A DNA stretch of 64,000 nt. Source: Welwitschia mirabilis. Taxonomy: Eukaryota > Gnetophyta > Gnetopsida > Welwitschiales. The notes under the pieces are model-generated. The model saw only the letters and a list, made by a program, of their open reading frames with translations, did not search any database and was not told the origin of the DNA. The stretch's first letter is position 1. Each line of letters opens with the position of its first letter. Shown here piece by piece: positions 1 through 11,170 of this stretch. Both the position numbers and the translations under genes were made by a program. The stretch is from positions 159,473,055 through 159,537,054 of the forward strand of contig JBOZIK010000001.1 in assembly GCA_051453625.1 (NCBI GenBank). Direction: 5' to 3'.

Positions 1-430
1 TAAAAAAAGATACTAGCAAAAGGGGATTAAAAAAACAATAAAAAACAAATAATAATAGCCTTGGAGAGGGGAACAGAGACATCAAGGGATAAGAACCAAA
101 AACAAGAATGCAATCATAGAGAATAAGAGAAGGTAGCTATTGATAAAATAATTTCATAATTGGACTTGAGAATATATAAACCCAAGTGAGGTTCCAACCC
201 AAAATAATGGGTGGAGTAACTTACTAACTTTATATGCATGCTTAAGTTCTTTTATTTTATCAATGTGGGATAAAACCCACTTATATTTCCCACTATGGGA
301 TAACATCCACTTGTATTTTTAACATCCCCCCTCATGTGTAGGCTAACCAAGCCAAACACGGAACACAGTCAATCATGTCGAGGAGGTATAATGACCATGC
401 CACTCATTATTATGATAGCCTAAGAGTAAC

Positions 431-444
431 CCACTCTGATACCA
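431..444 (-). other. TRIM primer binding site, second internal segment
   Basis: A second copy of the minus-strand PBS motif directly abuts the LTR that starts at 445. Its presence shows the TRIM is a tandem of two units sharing the middle LTR. Confidence 0.85.
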
Positions 445-707
445 TGAAAGAATCTCATAATTAGGCCAAACACATATGAACCCAAGTAAGGGTCCAATCC
501 AAAACTAATTGGAAATGGGTGGAGTGACTTACTAGCTTTATATGCATGCTCAAGGCCTTTTATTTTATCAATGTGGAATAACATTCACTTATATTTTCTA
601 CACATCCCTCACATGTAGGCTAATCAAGACAAACATGGAACACAGTCAATCATGTCGAGGAGTTCTAATAACCATGATGCTCATTATTGTGATGGCCCAA
701 GAGCAAT

Positions 708-721
708 CCACTCTGATACCA
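708..721 (-). other. TRIM primer binding site, first internal segment
   Basis: Minus-strand TGGTATCAGAGTGG directly follows the end of the LTR at 722. It matches the usual initiator-Met-tRNA PBS core of plant LTR elements. Confidence 0.85.
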
Positions 722-1280
722 TGTTAAGAATCTCATAATTCGGCCGGAGTACATATAAACCCAAGTAAGGTTTCAACTCAAAACCAATTGGCAATGGGTG
801 GAGTAACTTATTAACTTTATATGCATGCTCAAGGCCTTTTGATTTATTAATGTGGAAGAACACCCACTTATATTTTTCACTGTGGGACAACACCCACTTA
901 TATTTTCTACAGTTGAACAAAAATGCTAGAAAATCCAAAACATAGCAAACCAGACAGAAAAGAGGAGTACAACAACAATGAATGATAGAAAAAAGAAAGG
1001 ATAAAAAAGTAAACATACAAGGTGGAAAACACTATTACAAACAATAACCTAGCAGTAGAAAATGCTACATAGGAGAGAGTTTCTAGGATAGTAGCAAGGG
1101 TTAAAGGAGACAACATAGCAAGAAAATAGAGACAAAGGAGAAAAACATCTCAAATAGCAACACATTCACTAGAAAAACAACAACAAACGCACATTAGGAA
1201 GACCATGGAAATGGTAAACAAAAATCCCAAAACATAATACAAGAAAAAAAATGCACTAGCAAGTTACAAATAATCTCAGA

Positions 1281-1380
1281 NNNNNNNNNNNNNNNNNNNN
1301 NNNNNNNNNNNNNNNNNNNNNNNNNNNNNNNNNNNNNNNNNNNNNNNNNNNNNNNNNNNNNNNNNNNNNNNNNNNNNNNN
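1281..1380. other. Assembly gap (100 N)
   Basis: Exactly 100 N within the E1 5' LTR. The flanking sequence on both sides contains TCTCAGA, so the gap may hide a short repeat. Confidence 0.99.
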
Positions 1381-2413
1381 TCTCAGAAAAAGCAACAACA
1401 TCAAAATGCGAAGAGTAATAGAGGCTTCATACTAGAGGAGAAGAGGTCAAAGAAGGCAGAGGAACACCAAAAAATGGCATCGAAGAGAGAGCAGTGAAGT
1501 AGATCATCATAAAATAGGAGGGGCATTAAGATAGAAATTGACAAGGGATCTCAGATACATCAAAGAACAGACACAGTAGTAAAGAGAAGATACAAAGGAA
1601 TCTAAAAAGTCATTACATCGTTTTCTTTTCTACATTTTCAATTTCTGTTTGTAATGTTTAAAATAATCTTTTTAGTTTATACAAAGTAATATAGTTTCCA
1701 TTAGTTTTTAATCTTAAATATGTTGAAATAGAGATTAAAATTTTAATCTTAATCTCTTCATCTTATTATTTTTAAATACTTGTATTTTTTCCCTCTTTTA
1801 TGTTTCCAATTTGTACACTGCATAATTGATTTTTTTAATCTATTTCATTTAGATGCATAATATGTATGTTATTTTAGACATCTTACACTTGAAAGTAATT
1901 CCAACATCTGGTTAGAGCCTATTCTTTTTCATTTTCTACAAAAGAGTTTTGCCAATTTATAGTAATAGCCCCTAAAGTTTGACAAACCTTTTGATTTTAC
2001 AATAGTCTCATTTCTATCTTTTTCATCTCTCGGAATTTAATCCATTATCAAATTAGAAATAAAAATAAAATATTCTTTTTTATTATAAAAAATGTGTGTA
2101 TAAATTTTACATGCATTTAAAAAAAAAAACAAGGGTAAAATCTTGTCTCTTAGATTTTATATTACAAACTATAGTCATTTTTAGATACATATATTGTTGA
2201 AGTATAATATCAATTCATCGTTCTCAACATTATTCTAGAGTTCAAAGATTTTAAGGCCTTATTAAATCACTTTTACATGATAATTTTACTTTTTTTTAAT
2301 TATGTTTCTTTTAAGAAAATTTATGTTTTTAGGTTTAGGAAATTTATAAAATTTTCAAACATCATTTGATAAGATTCTAAATACAACATTGCAAAAAATA
2401 GTAGCAATAGCTT

Positions 2414-2430
2414 TGGCACTAGAAGGAGGG
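2414..2430 (+). other. E1 primer binding site candidate
   Basis: TGGCACTAGAAGGAGGG lies five bases after the end of LTR homology. The TGGCRC start is typical of tRNA primer sites in Tat and Athila elements, with A where CpG decay of GCGC would leave it. The exact primer tRNA is not assigned. Confidence 0.6.
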
Positions 2431-2699
2431 CCCCTCATGTAGGTTTTTTATTATTTTCTTAATCATTTTTAAATCATGTTTGTTTTACACTTTACCTTAC
2501 CTACCACCTTGTCACATTTAACATCCATAATATTAATGTTGATCCATGGGATAAAATCCTGCATTTTTGAAGATGAGTATAAGGCACTCATCCAATAACA
2601 CTTTTTAACCTTTATCTTTGTTGAACTTCATGCCATGAATGATTATAGGAGTTATTGGGAAGGCTACTTGAGTTATCTCACCAAAAGAATATGATTAAA

Positions 2700-4660
2700 A
2701 TTAGTACTCTTAGATGATGAAAATAAAGTTCTCCTTGAAGATCCTTTCTCTGAAAAGTATAATGAAAACTAAGAATTTGTAAATGAATGGGGTCATGAAC
2801 AAAAACCCAAGACATCATGAAAGCCTAAACCACAAATCCCAAATAAGGATTCTGATGATAATAGTGTGTTTGAATATGAAATGAATGATGTGGAACCACT
2901 GAAAACTTAATAACCTAAGGATGAAAAACCTCCAATCTAGTCAAATGAATTAAACATGCTTTGGGAGGCCATTAATGATATTAAATGAGGCCTCTAAAGC
3001 AAGAAAAACTTCGTTGATATGGAATTCGATGATACACTAATTCACCCTTTTGTCCATCACAAAATCATCTCGCCTAGCGAAATGCCTAACTTCAAGAAAT
3101 TTACAAGTATCGAAGATCTTTTTGTCTATGTTATAAACTTTAAACACTCTTGTCACATGTATAACATAGCGTGAAATGCAATGTATTAATTATTTTATCG
3201 ATCTCTTAGATAACAAGTTCTTGACTGCTACCATTGCCTATCAACTCATTCCATCACAAGTCTAAAACAACTCTTTGAAATGTTCATACAAGATGTTCAA
3301 TCAACATCATGAAATAAATGATTTAGGCTTATTAACAACAACCAGATAATAATTTAGTAAAACTATTGAAGACTATGCATGATAATGGATGGTTACTACC
3401 TTGCAGTTAGAAACTTCCATCACTAACTCTAATATGGCATACCTTTTCACTAAGTCATGCATCCCATATACTTTTGAACATCTTAGAATATAAGCATCCG
3501 AAACATTTAAACAAGTTATTATATTAGCAAAAATAATCAAAGTCGTAGGTAGAGAAAAATGTGCTATAAAATATGGTAACACATCACATGGTAAATAGAT
3601 AAGAAAAGGCAATAACAATAAAAACAAATCAAACAATTCAAAAAATGTAGTGGTAGTCGATCAAACTTCTCAACTAGCTTAACCTCATCAATCAAGCTAT
3701 CCATCTCATCCTATTACTAGTCCAATTATTTAATAAGTACAACCTTAAACTCCTTTCCCTCTACATGCTTTTTTGTTTTTACTAGTTATGAGACAACCTC
3801 ATTACCCACCTCCTTAACAATTATAGAGCTTTCAACAAGTACAACCACCTCAACAACAACTTCTTTAAACACTTCAACAACATTCTCAGATACAACAACA
3901 ACCTCATGCCACTTAAAATTAGAACCAAAATCAGTCCTAATTCCAAAACCCACTTCAAAAATTTAGGAGAAACTTTACTAGGTTAGAAATACTACTAACA
4001 AATATTCTTACAATTTTACTACAAAAAGGGGTAATCCAACTACCTCCAATTAGGGAAAAGACTTGAACACATCAAAACCTAATAGCTACGATGAATCAAA
4101 GTTCTATGGATACCATAGGATTATGGTACATCACATTAAGAACTATTTTAACCTAAAACATATTATATAAGACATCATCAAAAACAAAAAGAACATTAGA
4201 TTCGATACAATTCTCATAGTTATAAATGAGTAGCTTGAGATTTACAAGAACCCATTTCAACTTAATCCTCTATATCACAACTGCTATAAAATGTGGTGGT
4301 TTAAGATAATAATGCTCCTTATGCAATTTGGGTAATTCAAGATCAATCCAAAAAATCATTAGAATGAATCATCCAAGAAAACAACCAAAAGCTATAATGA
4401 TTAGTCTAGATAGAAGATGCTCAAAGTTGATCCACCCCTCATCAAATATTCAATTATAATCATATGCCTCTAAAGTAAAGGAAGCATACCACTATCATTT
4501 TGCATTGATTAAAAACTCTAAGCCTTATAGACAATCTTTGAAAGATTATGTGAGAAATGCTTAACATAAAAACACCCCTAAAACAAGAATCTGCTCCAAA
4601 CTAAGTAGATTTTTAGAAAAATGATAAGGATCAGAAAGTCATCCAAATAAAGAAATCTCA
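2700..4660 (+). pseudogene. E1 gag remnant
   Basis: Broken coding sequence between the PBS and the protease. A readable stretch from about 3019 contains a pattern of hydrophobic and aromatic residues (FKKFTSIEDLFVYVINF) in the position where Tat gag proteins have the conserved DP-x-H-x-x-F region. A run at about 3800-3910 is Gln/Pro rich when read in the right frame, matching the low-complexity linker of Tat gag. Numerous stops and frame changes mean no protein can be made. The product would have been the structural protein of the virus-like particle. The lineage call rests mainly on the downstream protease and RT. Confidence 0.6.
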
Positions 4661-4689
4661 TCCACTTCTCGAAAAGCCATAATCACTAA

Positions 4690-4960
4690 ACTTCCTTACA
4701 TCTTGGTAAACATTAGACCTAATAAAGTAACTAGGGCCTTTGTTGATTGTGGGGTTGAATTAAATGTTATTAGTTCCTTTTGTTTAGATAATATTAACTT
4801 ACAACATCTATTAGATTCAAAGAAAAATGTAACAATTAGAGGTTTTAATGATCATAAAGATCAATCTAAAGGAATAGTCACCTTACCAGTTGAGGTAGCT
4901 CAAAAGGTTAAGTCATTAAATTTGATGTAATTAATAATGTTGTAGCATTCAATTTACTTC
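4690..4960 (+). pseudogene. E1 retropepsin (aspartic protease) remnant
   Basis: An open 75-codon frame begins at 4703 (MVNIRPNKVTRAFVDCGVEL). It carries a DCG triplet in place of the retropepsin D-(S/N)-G active site, followed by ELNVIS, a spacer, and IVTLPVEV. This is the arrangement seen in Tat/Ogre proteases, where the catalytic Asp is followed by a GSALN-like run and later by an LPVE-like strand. The protease would have cleaved the Gag-Pol polyprotein. The middle residue of the active triplet is changed. Continuation after 4930 is in another frame. Confidence 0.75.
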
Positions 4961-5699
4961 TAGGTCATCTTTAAATCATGGATTTGGAGGAAACTATATT
5001 GTTATCCCATCAAAAGCTCAAATTCATTAGACCAAAGATCTCAGTGCTAATAGAAAGAAATCATACAATGGCAAATGTTAAGGCATGATTTTTAGCATCT
5101 TTCTCATTATCATTTTGAATCCTAGAAAAGTAAATCATTTCATTTTTATACTTCAAACACAATCCTATATTTCCTCATAAACTTGATATTTTACAAATCC
5201 CTGATGTACAATTCTTAGATTCAGGATGAAATCTGTTCCTTCTTGATGATTTTACTATTAGTTCATGATTATTTTCTTCCATATAATTCTCTATAAAAAA
5301 TAAGGAAAAAAATGTTTTTAACATTTTACCTTTTTCAAGTCTTTAGTCATTAATAGTCCATTCATATTTTTTTTCCCTCAAAACTTCAATCAGTAGTTCT
5401 CATTTTAATCTTTGTCTTCATAGGGCACTAGAATGGAAAGTTAATTAAAGTCATCTTTATGCGTTACCTTAGCTGTTAACTTATTGAAAGGTAAATCAAT
5501 TTCAATTTTATTGATTTTAACTACAATAGATCTTTGGAAAAATCATCTATCTATCTGAATGAAGAATAAACAATTAAAAACACTGAAGCTTATGAAACAA
5601 TGAAATCTCAAAATTTGAAATCATTCTTAATAAAATAATAAAATGTCAAAACATATGATTTTCAAGTAGATCCTGATGATTAAGAAAAGTCACTTAAGA

Positions 5700-7080
5700 T
5701 TAATCAACATTTATTACAAGAAGTTAAATCAGAATTCAAAATTGTGTTGCTATCTAACAAAGACACATTTGCTTGGCATTGCAAGGATATGCTAGGCATC
5801 GATGAGTCGATTGTCATGCATAACATTATTATAAAATCAAATTTAAACCCTGGTGAAATAGAAGACTAAAAAACCTAATCCTTGCCTTACATTAGTAGTT
5901 AAAGAAGGCTTGGAACATCTTCTATTCGTAGGCTTCATTAAACCAATTGACTATTCAGACTGGTTATTAAACATGATAGTTGTTCCAGAGAAGAATGATC
6001 AAATTAGAATTTGTGTCAATTACTGAGACTTGAATAAGGTAATTCTAAAATATGATTATCCTTTACCAAACATTGACATTCTAGTAGATAACACATTTGA
6101 TTATAACCTTTTATCATTCATGTATGGTTATTCAGGTTATAAACAAATCCTAAAGATCAACATAAAACTACCTCTATAACACCCTAGGGACTTTTTTGTT
6201 ATGTTATGATGCCTTTTGAACTAAAAAATGCTAGTTCAATACACCAACGAGTAATGACATATATATTTCACAACTTGATACATCATAACATAGAAGATTA
6301 TGTTGACGATGTTGTAGTTAAATCAAAAATAGTAGATGATCATCCAACTAATTTAAGATAACTCTTCAAGAAAGCAAAATGATATGATTTGCAACTCAAT
6401 GCAAAGAAATGTGTTTTTAGTGTATCATCAAGAAATCTTTTAGATTTAATGGTTTTAAAATGATAAATAGAAATCGATTCAGAAAAGATCAAAACAATCA
6501 CTAACATGCAATCACCATGCAATTTGAAATAATTACATAGTCTCGAAGTAGACTACCAGTATATGTCAATTCATTTTAACTCTGATGGATAAATGTAAAT
6601 CTTTCATGCATCTACTTAAGAAATGTAACAAATTTAAATGGGATTAAAATTGCCAAAAATCTTTTGATAAAATCAAAGAATAATTGACATCTATTCTTGG
6701 TTTAAGTCCACCTAAGCTTGATCATCCCTTTTTCCTTTAACTTGCCTATATACTATCATTAATTAGTGCAATGATGATGAATTACACTAAGATCACCTGA
6801 TTTACTACATCAATAGAATACTTCATTAGTATGAAAAAAATTACACCAAAGTAGAAAAATCATATCTAAGTTTAGTCTTCGCTTCACAAAAGTTTCACCA
6901 TTATATGGTAACAAATAAAATAGTCATAATCAATAATCAAAATCTATTCAAACATTTAATAGATTATTCTACTGGAAGTACTCATCTAACAAAGTAGGCA
7001 TCAATTCTCATTAAGTTCTACTTGGAATTTCAATTCCAAAAATCCATCAAAGATATATGCATAGTTGACTAGATAGTGGA
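5700..7080 (+). pseudogene. E1 reverse transcriptase and RNase H remnant
   Basis: RT blocks appear in order in shifting frames: a GFIKPI-like strand near 5930, QIRICVNY near 6000, DYPLPNIDILVD near 6055, FVMMPFELKNAS near 6200, and IEDYVDDVVVKSK at about 6290-6330. The last contains an intact YVDD catalytic motif. KKCVFSVSS follows near 6405. Between about 6820 and 6950 a run reading YTKVEKSYLSLVFASQKF matches the RNase H stretch of Ty3/gypsy elements. These features place the element in the Tat lineage. Stops and shifts leave it non-functional. Confidence 0.85.
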
Positions 7081-7156
7081 TCTACCTATAGAAACTAGGG
7101 GTGAAATATTAGATGAATCTGAATAATTCCTAGATAAAGAAATCCATTTCATTAAA

Positions 7157-7587
7157 GTGAAAAAGAATTGTAATACATTAATGTTTTTTAATGGTGCATC
7201 AAATAGAAATGATGATTTTACAGGAGTAGTTTTATTTTTAAACAATAAAATGAGCTTATCATTTTCCTTTAAGTTAAATTTCCCTTGCACAAATACAATT
7301 GCTAAATATAAAGCCTTGTCAAGAGGGATAACTCTTGTTATTCATGTTGGCTTCAAGAACTTACACATTTTTGGCGATTTACAGCTAGTGGTTAATTAAG
7401 TGTTAAGTAAATATGAAGCAAGACCAAGATTTTTAGGCCTTTATCTTGAAAAGGTAAAAAGGTTTCTTTCTATATTTGATCATTGTGAGATCCTAGCCAT
7501 TCCAATAAGTGAAAATCAATTTGATGACTAGCTTGTAAACTTTGCTCAGACTTGTTTTAAAGACCCATCATTTAAGGAATTTGTCAT
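7157..7587 (+). pseudogene. E1 second RNase H (archaeal-like, aRNH) remnant
   Basis: An 80-codon open frame from 7157 includes FFNGASN, then KLNFPCTNTIAKYKALSRGI, then HIFGDLQLVVN and a stop. This is the usual order of the extra archaeal-type RNase H of Tat elements: D-G-A-S-N, N-x-x-A-E-Y-x-A-L, and G-D-S-Q-L-V-x-N. Here the first catalytic Asp reads Asn, the Glu of the second motif reads Lys, and only the GD Asp survives, so it would be inactive. Sequence resembling the family continues to the assembly gap at 7588. The extra domain sits between the ordinary RNase H and integrase, as in Tat elements. It is the strongest lineage marker in E1. Confidence 0.8.
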
Positions 7588-7619
7588 NNNNNNNNNNNNN
7601 NNNNNNNNNNNNNNNNNNN
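7588..7619. other. Assembly gap (32 N)
   Basis: A run of 32 N between the second RNase H and the integrase of E1. Confidence 0.99.
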
Positions 7620-8730
7620 AACAACACATGATAGCTTATTTGAAATTACCACAAGATGAGGTAAATCAACTAATAAAAGATCCTAAAATAATTGATAAAT
7701 GGTATAACACACTAGTAAATTACCTCATTAACCAAAAAATACTAGAAGATTTTACTATTATACAAAGACAAAATTTTCGCAATCAAGCTACACGCTTCAC
7801 TATGATCCAAAGTTAACTGTATAAAAAGTCAAATGACGATATTATACTCAGATGATTAAAATTAGGTAAATCTTCCTATGTTTTGAAAGAAATACATGCT
7901 ACCTTATATGGTCTCCACCTGGGGGCAAAATCATTATTGATCCATGTTTTAAGATCTAGTTACTTTTAGAAAACCATGAGTCATGATTCTTTTAGGATGG
8001 TAAGAACCTGTCATGCTTGTTAAATATTTTCATCTAAGATACATCAATCACCTACTCAAATCTTTCCATCTAATCCTATTTGAGTATTCAGAAAATGAGG
8101 TATGGATCTAATTGGTCCAATTACACTGACTTCATTTGAATGACATGCTTACATTCTCACTGCAACTGAACACTCTTCGAAATGAGTAGAAGCAATACCT
8201 TTACATCAAAAAATCATAAAATAAATTCAAAAATTCATCATTAAGTACAGTATTACTAGATTTGGTATTCTTATATCATTATTATTGATAATGATCCATA
8301 ATTCAAATCTATCGAGCTAAAAAGTTCTTTGTTGAATTTGGAATAAAACATTCATTTTCCACCCATATTATCTTTAAGTAAATAATCAAGCTGAAGCCAT
8401 GAATAAAGTAATCATAAAATACCTTAAGAAGTTACTACAAAAAAATCTCAAATCATGGTGTGAAAAGCTAGCATTATGGACTTACTACACTTTAGTAAAA
8501 AGTGCTACAGGAATAACCCCATTTTAGTTAGTTTATGATACTCAGGAACTTTTACCAATCAAAATTCAAATTCCATACTGAGGACTTTGATTAAAGATAT
8601 TGAATTGTCTAATTTTAAAAGAGAATCGTGACTCACTTAATTAGAAAATCTAGACAAACAAAGAATCCAAGCACTACAACATATGCAACTTTATCAAAAG
8701 TGAGTGAGTGATGCATGCAACAAACATGTT
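7620..8730 (+). pseudogene. E1 integrase remnant
   Basis: An open piece at 7628-7816 leads into the zinc-binding part near 7880-8015 (EIHATLYGLHLGAKSLLIHV then TCHAC), which retains the two His and the CxxC. The core begins MDLIGPITL near 8102, with the first catalytic Asp present. VEAIPLHQKIIK follows near 8188. The segment with the catalytic Glu reads NNQAEAMNKVIIKYLKKL near 8380. Stops interrupt several places, one as a Trp or Gly codon turned to TGA. The protein would have inserted element cDNA into the genome. This order, after the second RNase H, fits Tat elements. Confidence 0.85.
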
Positions 8731-9367
8731 AATCCATGATCTTACAACCTAGGTGAACTCGCCTTAAAATTAAACTTAACATAAAAAAACCTTAAAATTT
8801 TCACAAAATTGGTTAGAACTATTTATCATATCACAAAAATTTGATAAAGGAATATACAAACTCAAAACTCCAAATGACATTGAAGATAAAGAACTGATAA
8901 ATTCATTTTATTTTCAATCATACTATCGGTAAAACTCATAACTGATATTCCTTTTATTGCATCTTCATTTCTTATTTCATGCATTTATTGTTATCATTTC
9001 ATTCATGGTAAATGTAATGCATCCATATAACTACTGGTTACCTAATATAGCATTTTCTTATATATTATGCAGGTTTCACAATTTCTTTGTTTGTTTGAAT
9101 TTTATAGATCATGACTGATCATATACTTTAACTTTTGGCACAGTTAATGTTGATAATTCTTTTTCACTACCTGCACCTGGTAGACGTTGACTCATCCCTT
9201 ATCAAGCTTCCCGGATTTACATTCCATTTCATGAGGCTTCTCCCATAGAAGATGATGACAATGATGATAATATGTACCATACAAACCCTCACTATGACAC
9301 CCCTCATTTATCCTTTTCTATAGTTTACACCTTTGCAAAAATACTTCTATGCTACCTTCTTATGCAA
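8731..9367 (+). other. E1 post-integrase region without recognisable gene
   Basis: AT-rich sequence following the integrase. Short reading stretches occur, but no domain is seen. It lies where Tat elements have their long untranslated post-pol segment. Confidence 0.5.
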
Positions 9368-10145
9368 GACATCCATTCTTCCACTTGACAATGGCATGTT
9401 TTGACTATTTATTCTTATTCCTTTAATAATTAGACATGTAATTTTTAATTTCCACTTTGCACTCAATTCATCTTGAACTTGTCAATGATATTTTTTTTAA
9501 ATTAATTCATCTTATTTCATTGCATTATGTCTAAGTGAATTTTTACAATAAGTTAACTGTTAAGTGGTTAAAGTCTTATTTTATAGAGAAATGCATTTTG
9601 AATGGCTTCGTTGAGTTTTCAATTCAGATGCTAAGAAAAAGTTTAGNNNNNNNNNNNNNNNNNNNNNNNNNNNNNNNNNNNNNNNNNNNNNNNNNNNNNN
9701 NNNNNNNNNNNNNNNNNNNNNNNNNNNNNNNNNNNNNNNNNNNNNNNNNNNNNNNNNNNNNNNNNNNNNNNNNNNNNGCACTCATCTTTTTTAGTCATAG
9801 TAGTTCATTAAATTCATCTACATTTTCTTATACAAAGCTCTTTTATGCTACATTCTTATGCAAAACATCCATTATTCTACTTAATAATAGCACATTTCGT
9901 AGACTCATTCTCCTTAATAATTAGTCATGTAGTTTTCCATTTCTATTCTATGCTCAATTCCTCTTGAACTTGTCATCGACATTTATCTTCAATCAATTTA
10001 TTTCATTTCATTGTATAATGTTTAGATACATCTTTATAATAAGTTAGTTCTTAAGTGGTCAAAGTCTTACTTTATAGAGAAATGCATTTCAAATAACTTC
10101 ATTGAGTTCTTAATTTAGATGCTAAGAAAGAACTTAGTATTAATG
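9368..10145 (+). repeat. Tandem duplication of ~495 bp in E1 post-pol region
   Basis: Sequence 9368-9646 (from GACATCCATTCTTCCACTT to GAAAAAGTTTAG) recurs at 9864-10145 with moderate divergence. The shared core GTGGT(T/C)AAAGTCTTA(T/C)TTTATAGAGAAATGCATTT is nearly unchanged except at those two sites. The copies are about 495 bp apart and the sequence between them is largely an assembly gap, so a third copy cannot be ruled out. Confidence 0.85.
9647..9777. other. Assembly gap (131 N)
   Basis: The gap lies between the two copies of the ~495-bp tandem duplication. The apparent reading frames crossing it are artefacts. Confidence 0.99.
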
Positions 10146-10379
10146 GACAACAGCTCAGATTATATTATTGATTATTATAATACTCTTAGCATGATGGAAA
10201 TAATTGAGTAGGAAAGATCTCTTAATTGAGAGTTAAGTCTTTCCTTCATCTTTACCTAAATGGTTCCTTAGCAGAGTTTCTTAGTTAAAGTCATTTCTTT
10301 GTTTGATTATCAATTTTTTTTGGTCCTATGTTAAATCAAATTTGAGTTTCCATTAAAGTAGATTTCCTACTTTAGAATA

Positions 10380-11170
10380 TTTATAGTGGTAAGATTGTAT
10401 TTCATCAATCTTAAGACATTTAAATGTCTATGAAATTTCACGCCTTGTGTTCTTCTATCCTAGTATAATATTGTGTTAAATCTGATGCTCATTTTTAGTA
10501 CTGAATCTTATAATTTACCATTTCAATGATCAATTAATATTTAAAACAAAAAAAAAGAATTCAACTCAATTGGTAAGATATCAATATCATGTACAAAAAA
10601 AAAAAGAAAAAAGAAAAAAAAATCATGTTGTTCTACCATAAGTGCATTAGGGTAAATATTCCTGAGAGGGGCCTTTGGTAGTGCGATATGGTAGCTGTGA
10701 GAACTCCACTAAAGTACCAGTTGATCATGATCTAGCTTTAGCTTGTGGATCCTTATTCTTTTAGCAGTGGTTGCACTCCCCTCATCTTGGTAAATGGTGT
10801 TTTCTAAAAATTCCATTAATTTGATTTTCTGGGACTCTAAAGCTATGAGATTGTGAGCATTTCAAACATATTGGTTATTGGATAGTAACTTGTTAAAATC
10901 TCCTCTACTGTCATAGCCAATGATTAGATTGAATTATAGTCCTGACATTATACTAATATTTCACAGAGTGATTATAGACATCATCATAATCACTGTCCTA
11001 GTTACATGATACTTTGTGTTATTTAGCATTAGACCATTGTTAATGACATAGATCAATTTTATGATTCATACTAATAGGTTGCTAGGTTGGCATTTAAAGA
11101 CATTGAAATAGATCTTCTTCATATCCCTATTTTTCCATTCTCACCTCTTCGTTTTATAGCTTTTATAATT
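10380..11170 (+). other. Conserved post-pol noncoding block of E1
   Basis: This block is collinear with 47890-48690 in the Athila element E2. Shared landmarks in order are a hairpin (10391-10412), the string TGGTAGCTGTGA near 10691, AGTGGTTGCACTCCCCTCAT near 10764, GTAACTTGT near 10885, and CATCATCATAA(T/C)CACT near 10980. No frame stays open across it in either element. It therefore looks like a conserved noncoding segment rather than a broken gene. Confidence 0.75.
10391..10412 (+). other. Hairpin in E1 post-pol block
   Basis: AAGATTG, an eight-base loop, then CAATCTT form a perfect seven-pair stem. The same structure with one mismatch and the same loop length is present at 47903-47924 in E2. 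A conserved RNA stem in the element transcript is the likely meaning. Confidence 0.6.

Larger units (their letters stand above)
141..911 (-). mobile_element. TRIM element with three LTRs and two internal segments
   Basis: Read on the minus strand this is LTR-internal-LTR-internal-LTR. The LTRs are 722-911, 445-602 and 141-324; the internal segments are 603-721 and 325-444. Each internal segment starts with TGGTATCAGAGTGG, complementary to initiator Met tRNA, and ends in a purine-rich tract (ATGAGGGGGGA in the second) just before the next LTR. LTRs begin TGT and mostly end CA. The middle LTR lacks one ~30-bp copy of a repeat that the outer two carry twice. There is no coding capacity, as expected for TRIMs. 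The related LTR at 13325-14763 lacks this 771-bp block, giving an empty site. The target duplication is not clear. Confidence 0.88.
1..2409 (+). repeat. E1 5' LTR (left end outside window)
   Basis: This stretch is collinear with 13325-14763, from the shared GCAAAAGGGGATTAAAAAA near the start to GTAGCAATA at the end. It is longer than the right copy because a TRIM occupies 141-911 and an assembly gap occupies 1281-1380. The end at 2409 is set by loss of homology to the right copy and by a primer-binding-site-like motif five bases later. Minus-strand reading frames here are low-complexity and are not taken as genes. Confidence 0.8.

Noticed and set aside
9535-9924. Long frames crossing the N run
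   Set aside because: Most of their length is undetermined sequence, and the flanks are parts of a noncoding tandem duplication.
10548-10630. tRNA-like A-box string (CAACTCAATTGGTAAGA) followed by A-rich tail, possible SINE
   Set aside because: No B box, no target duplication, and it lies inside the conserved post-pol context of E1.
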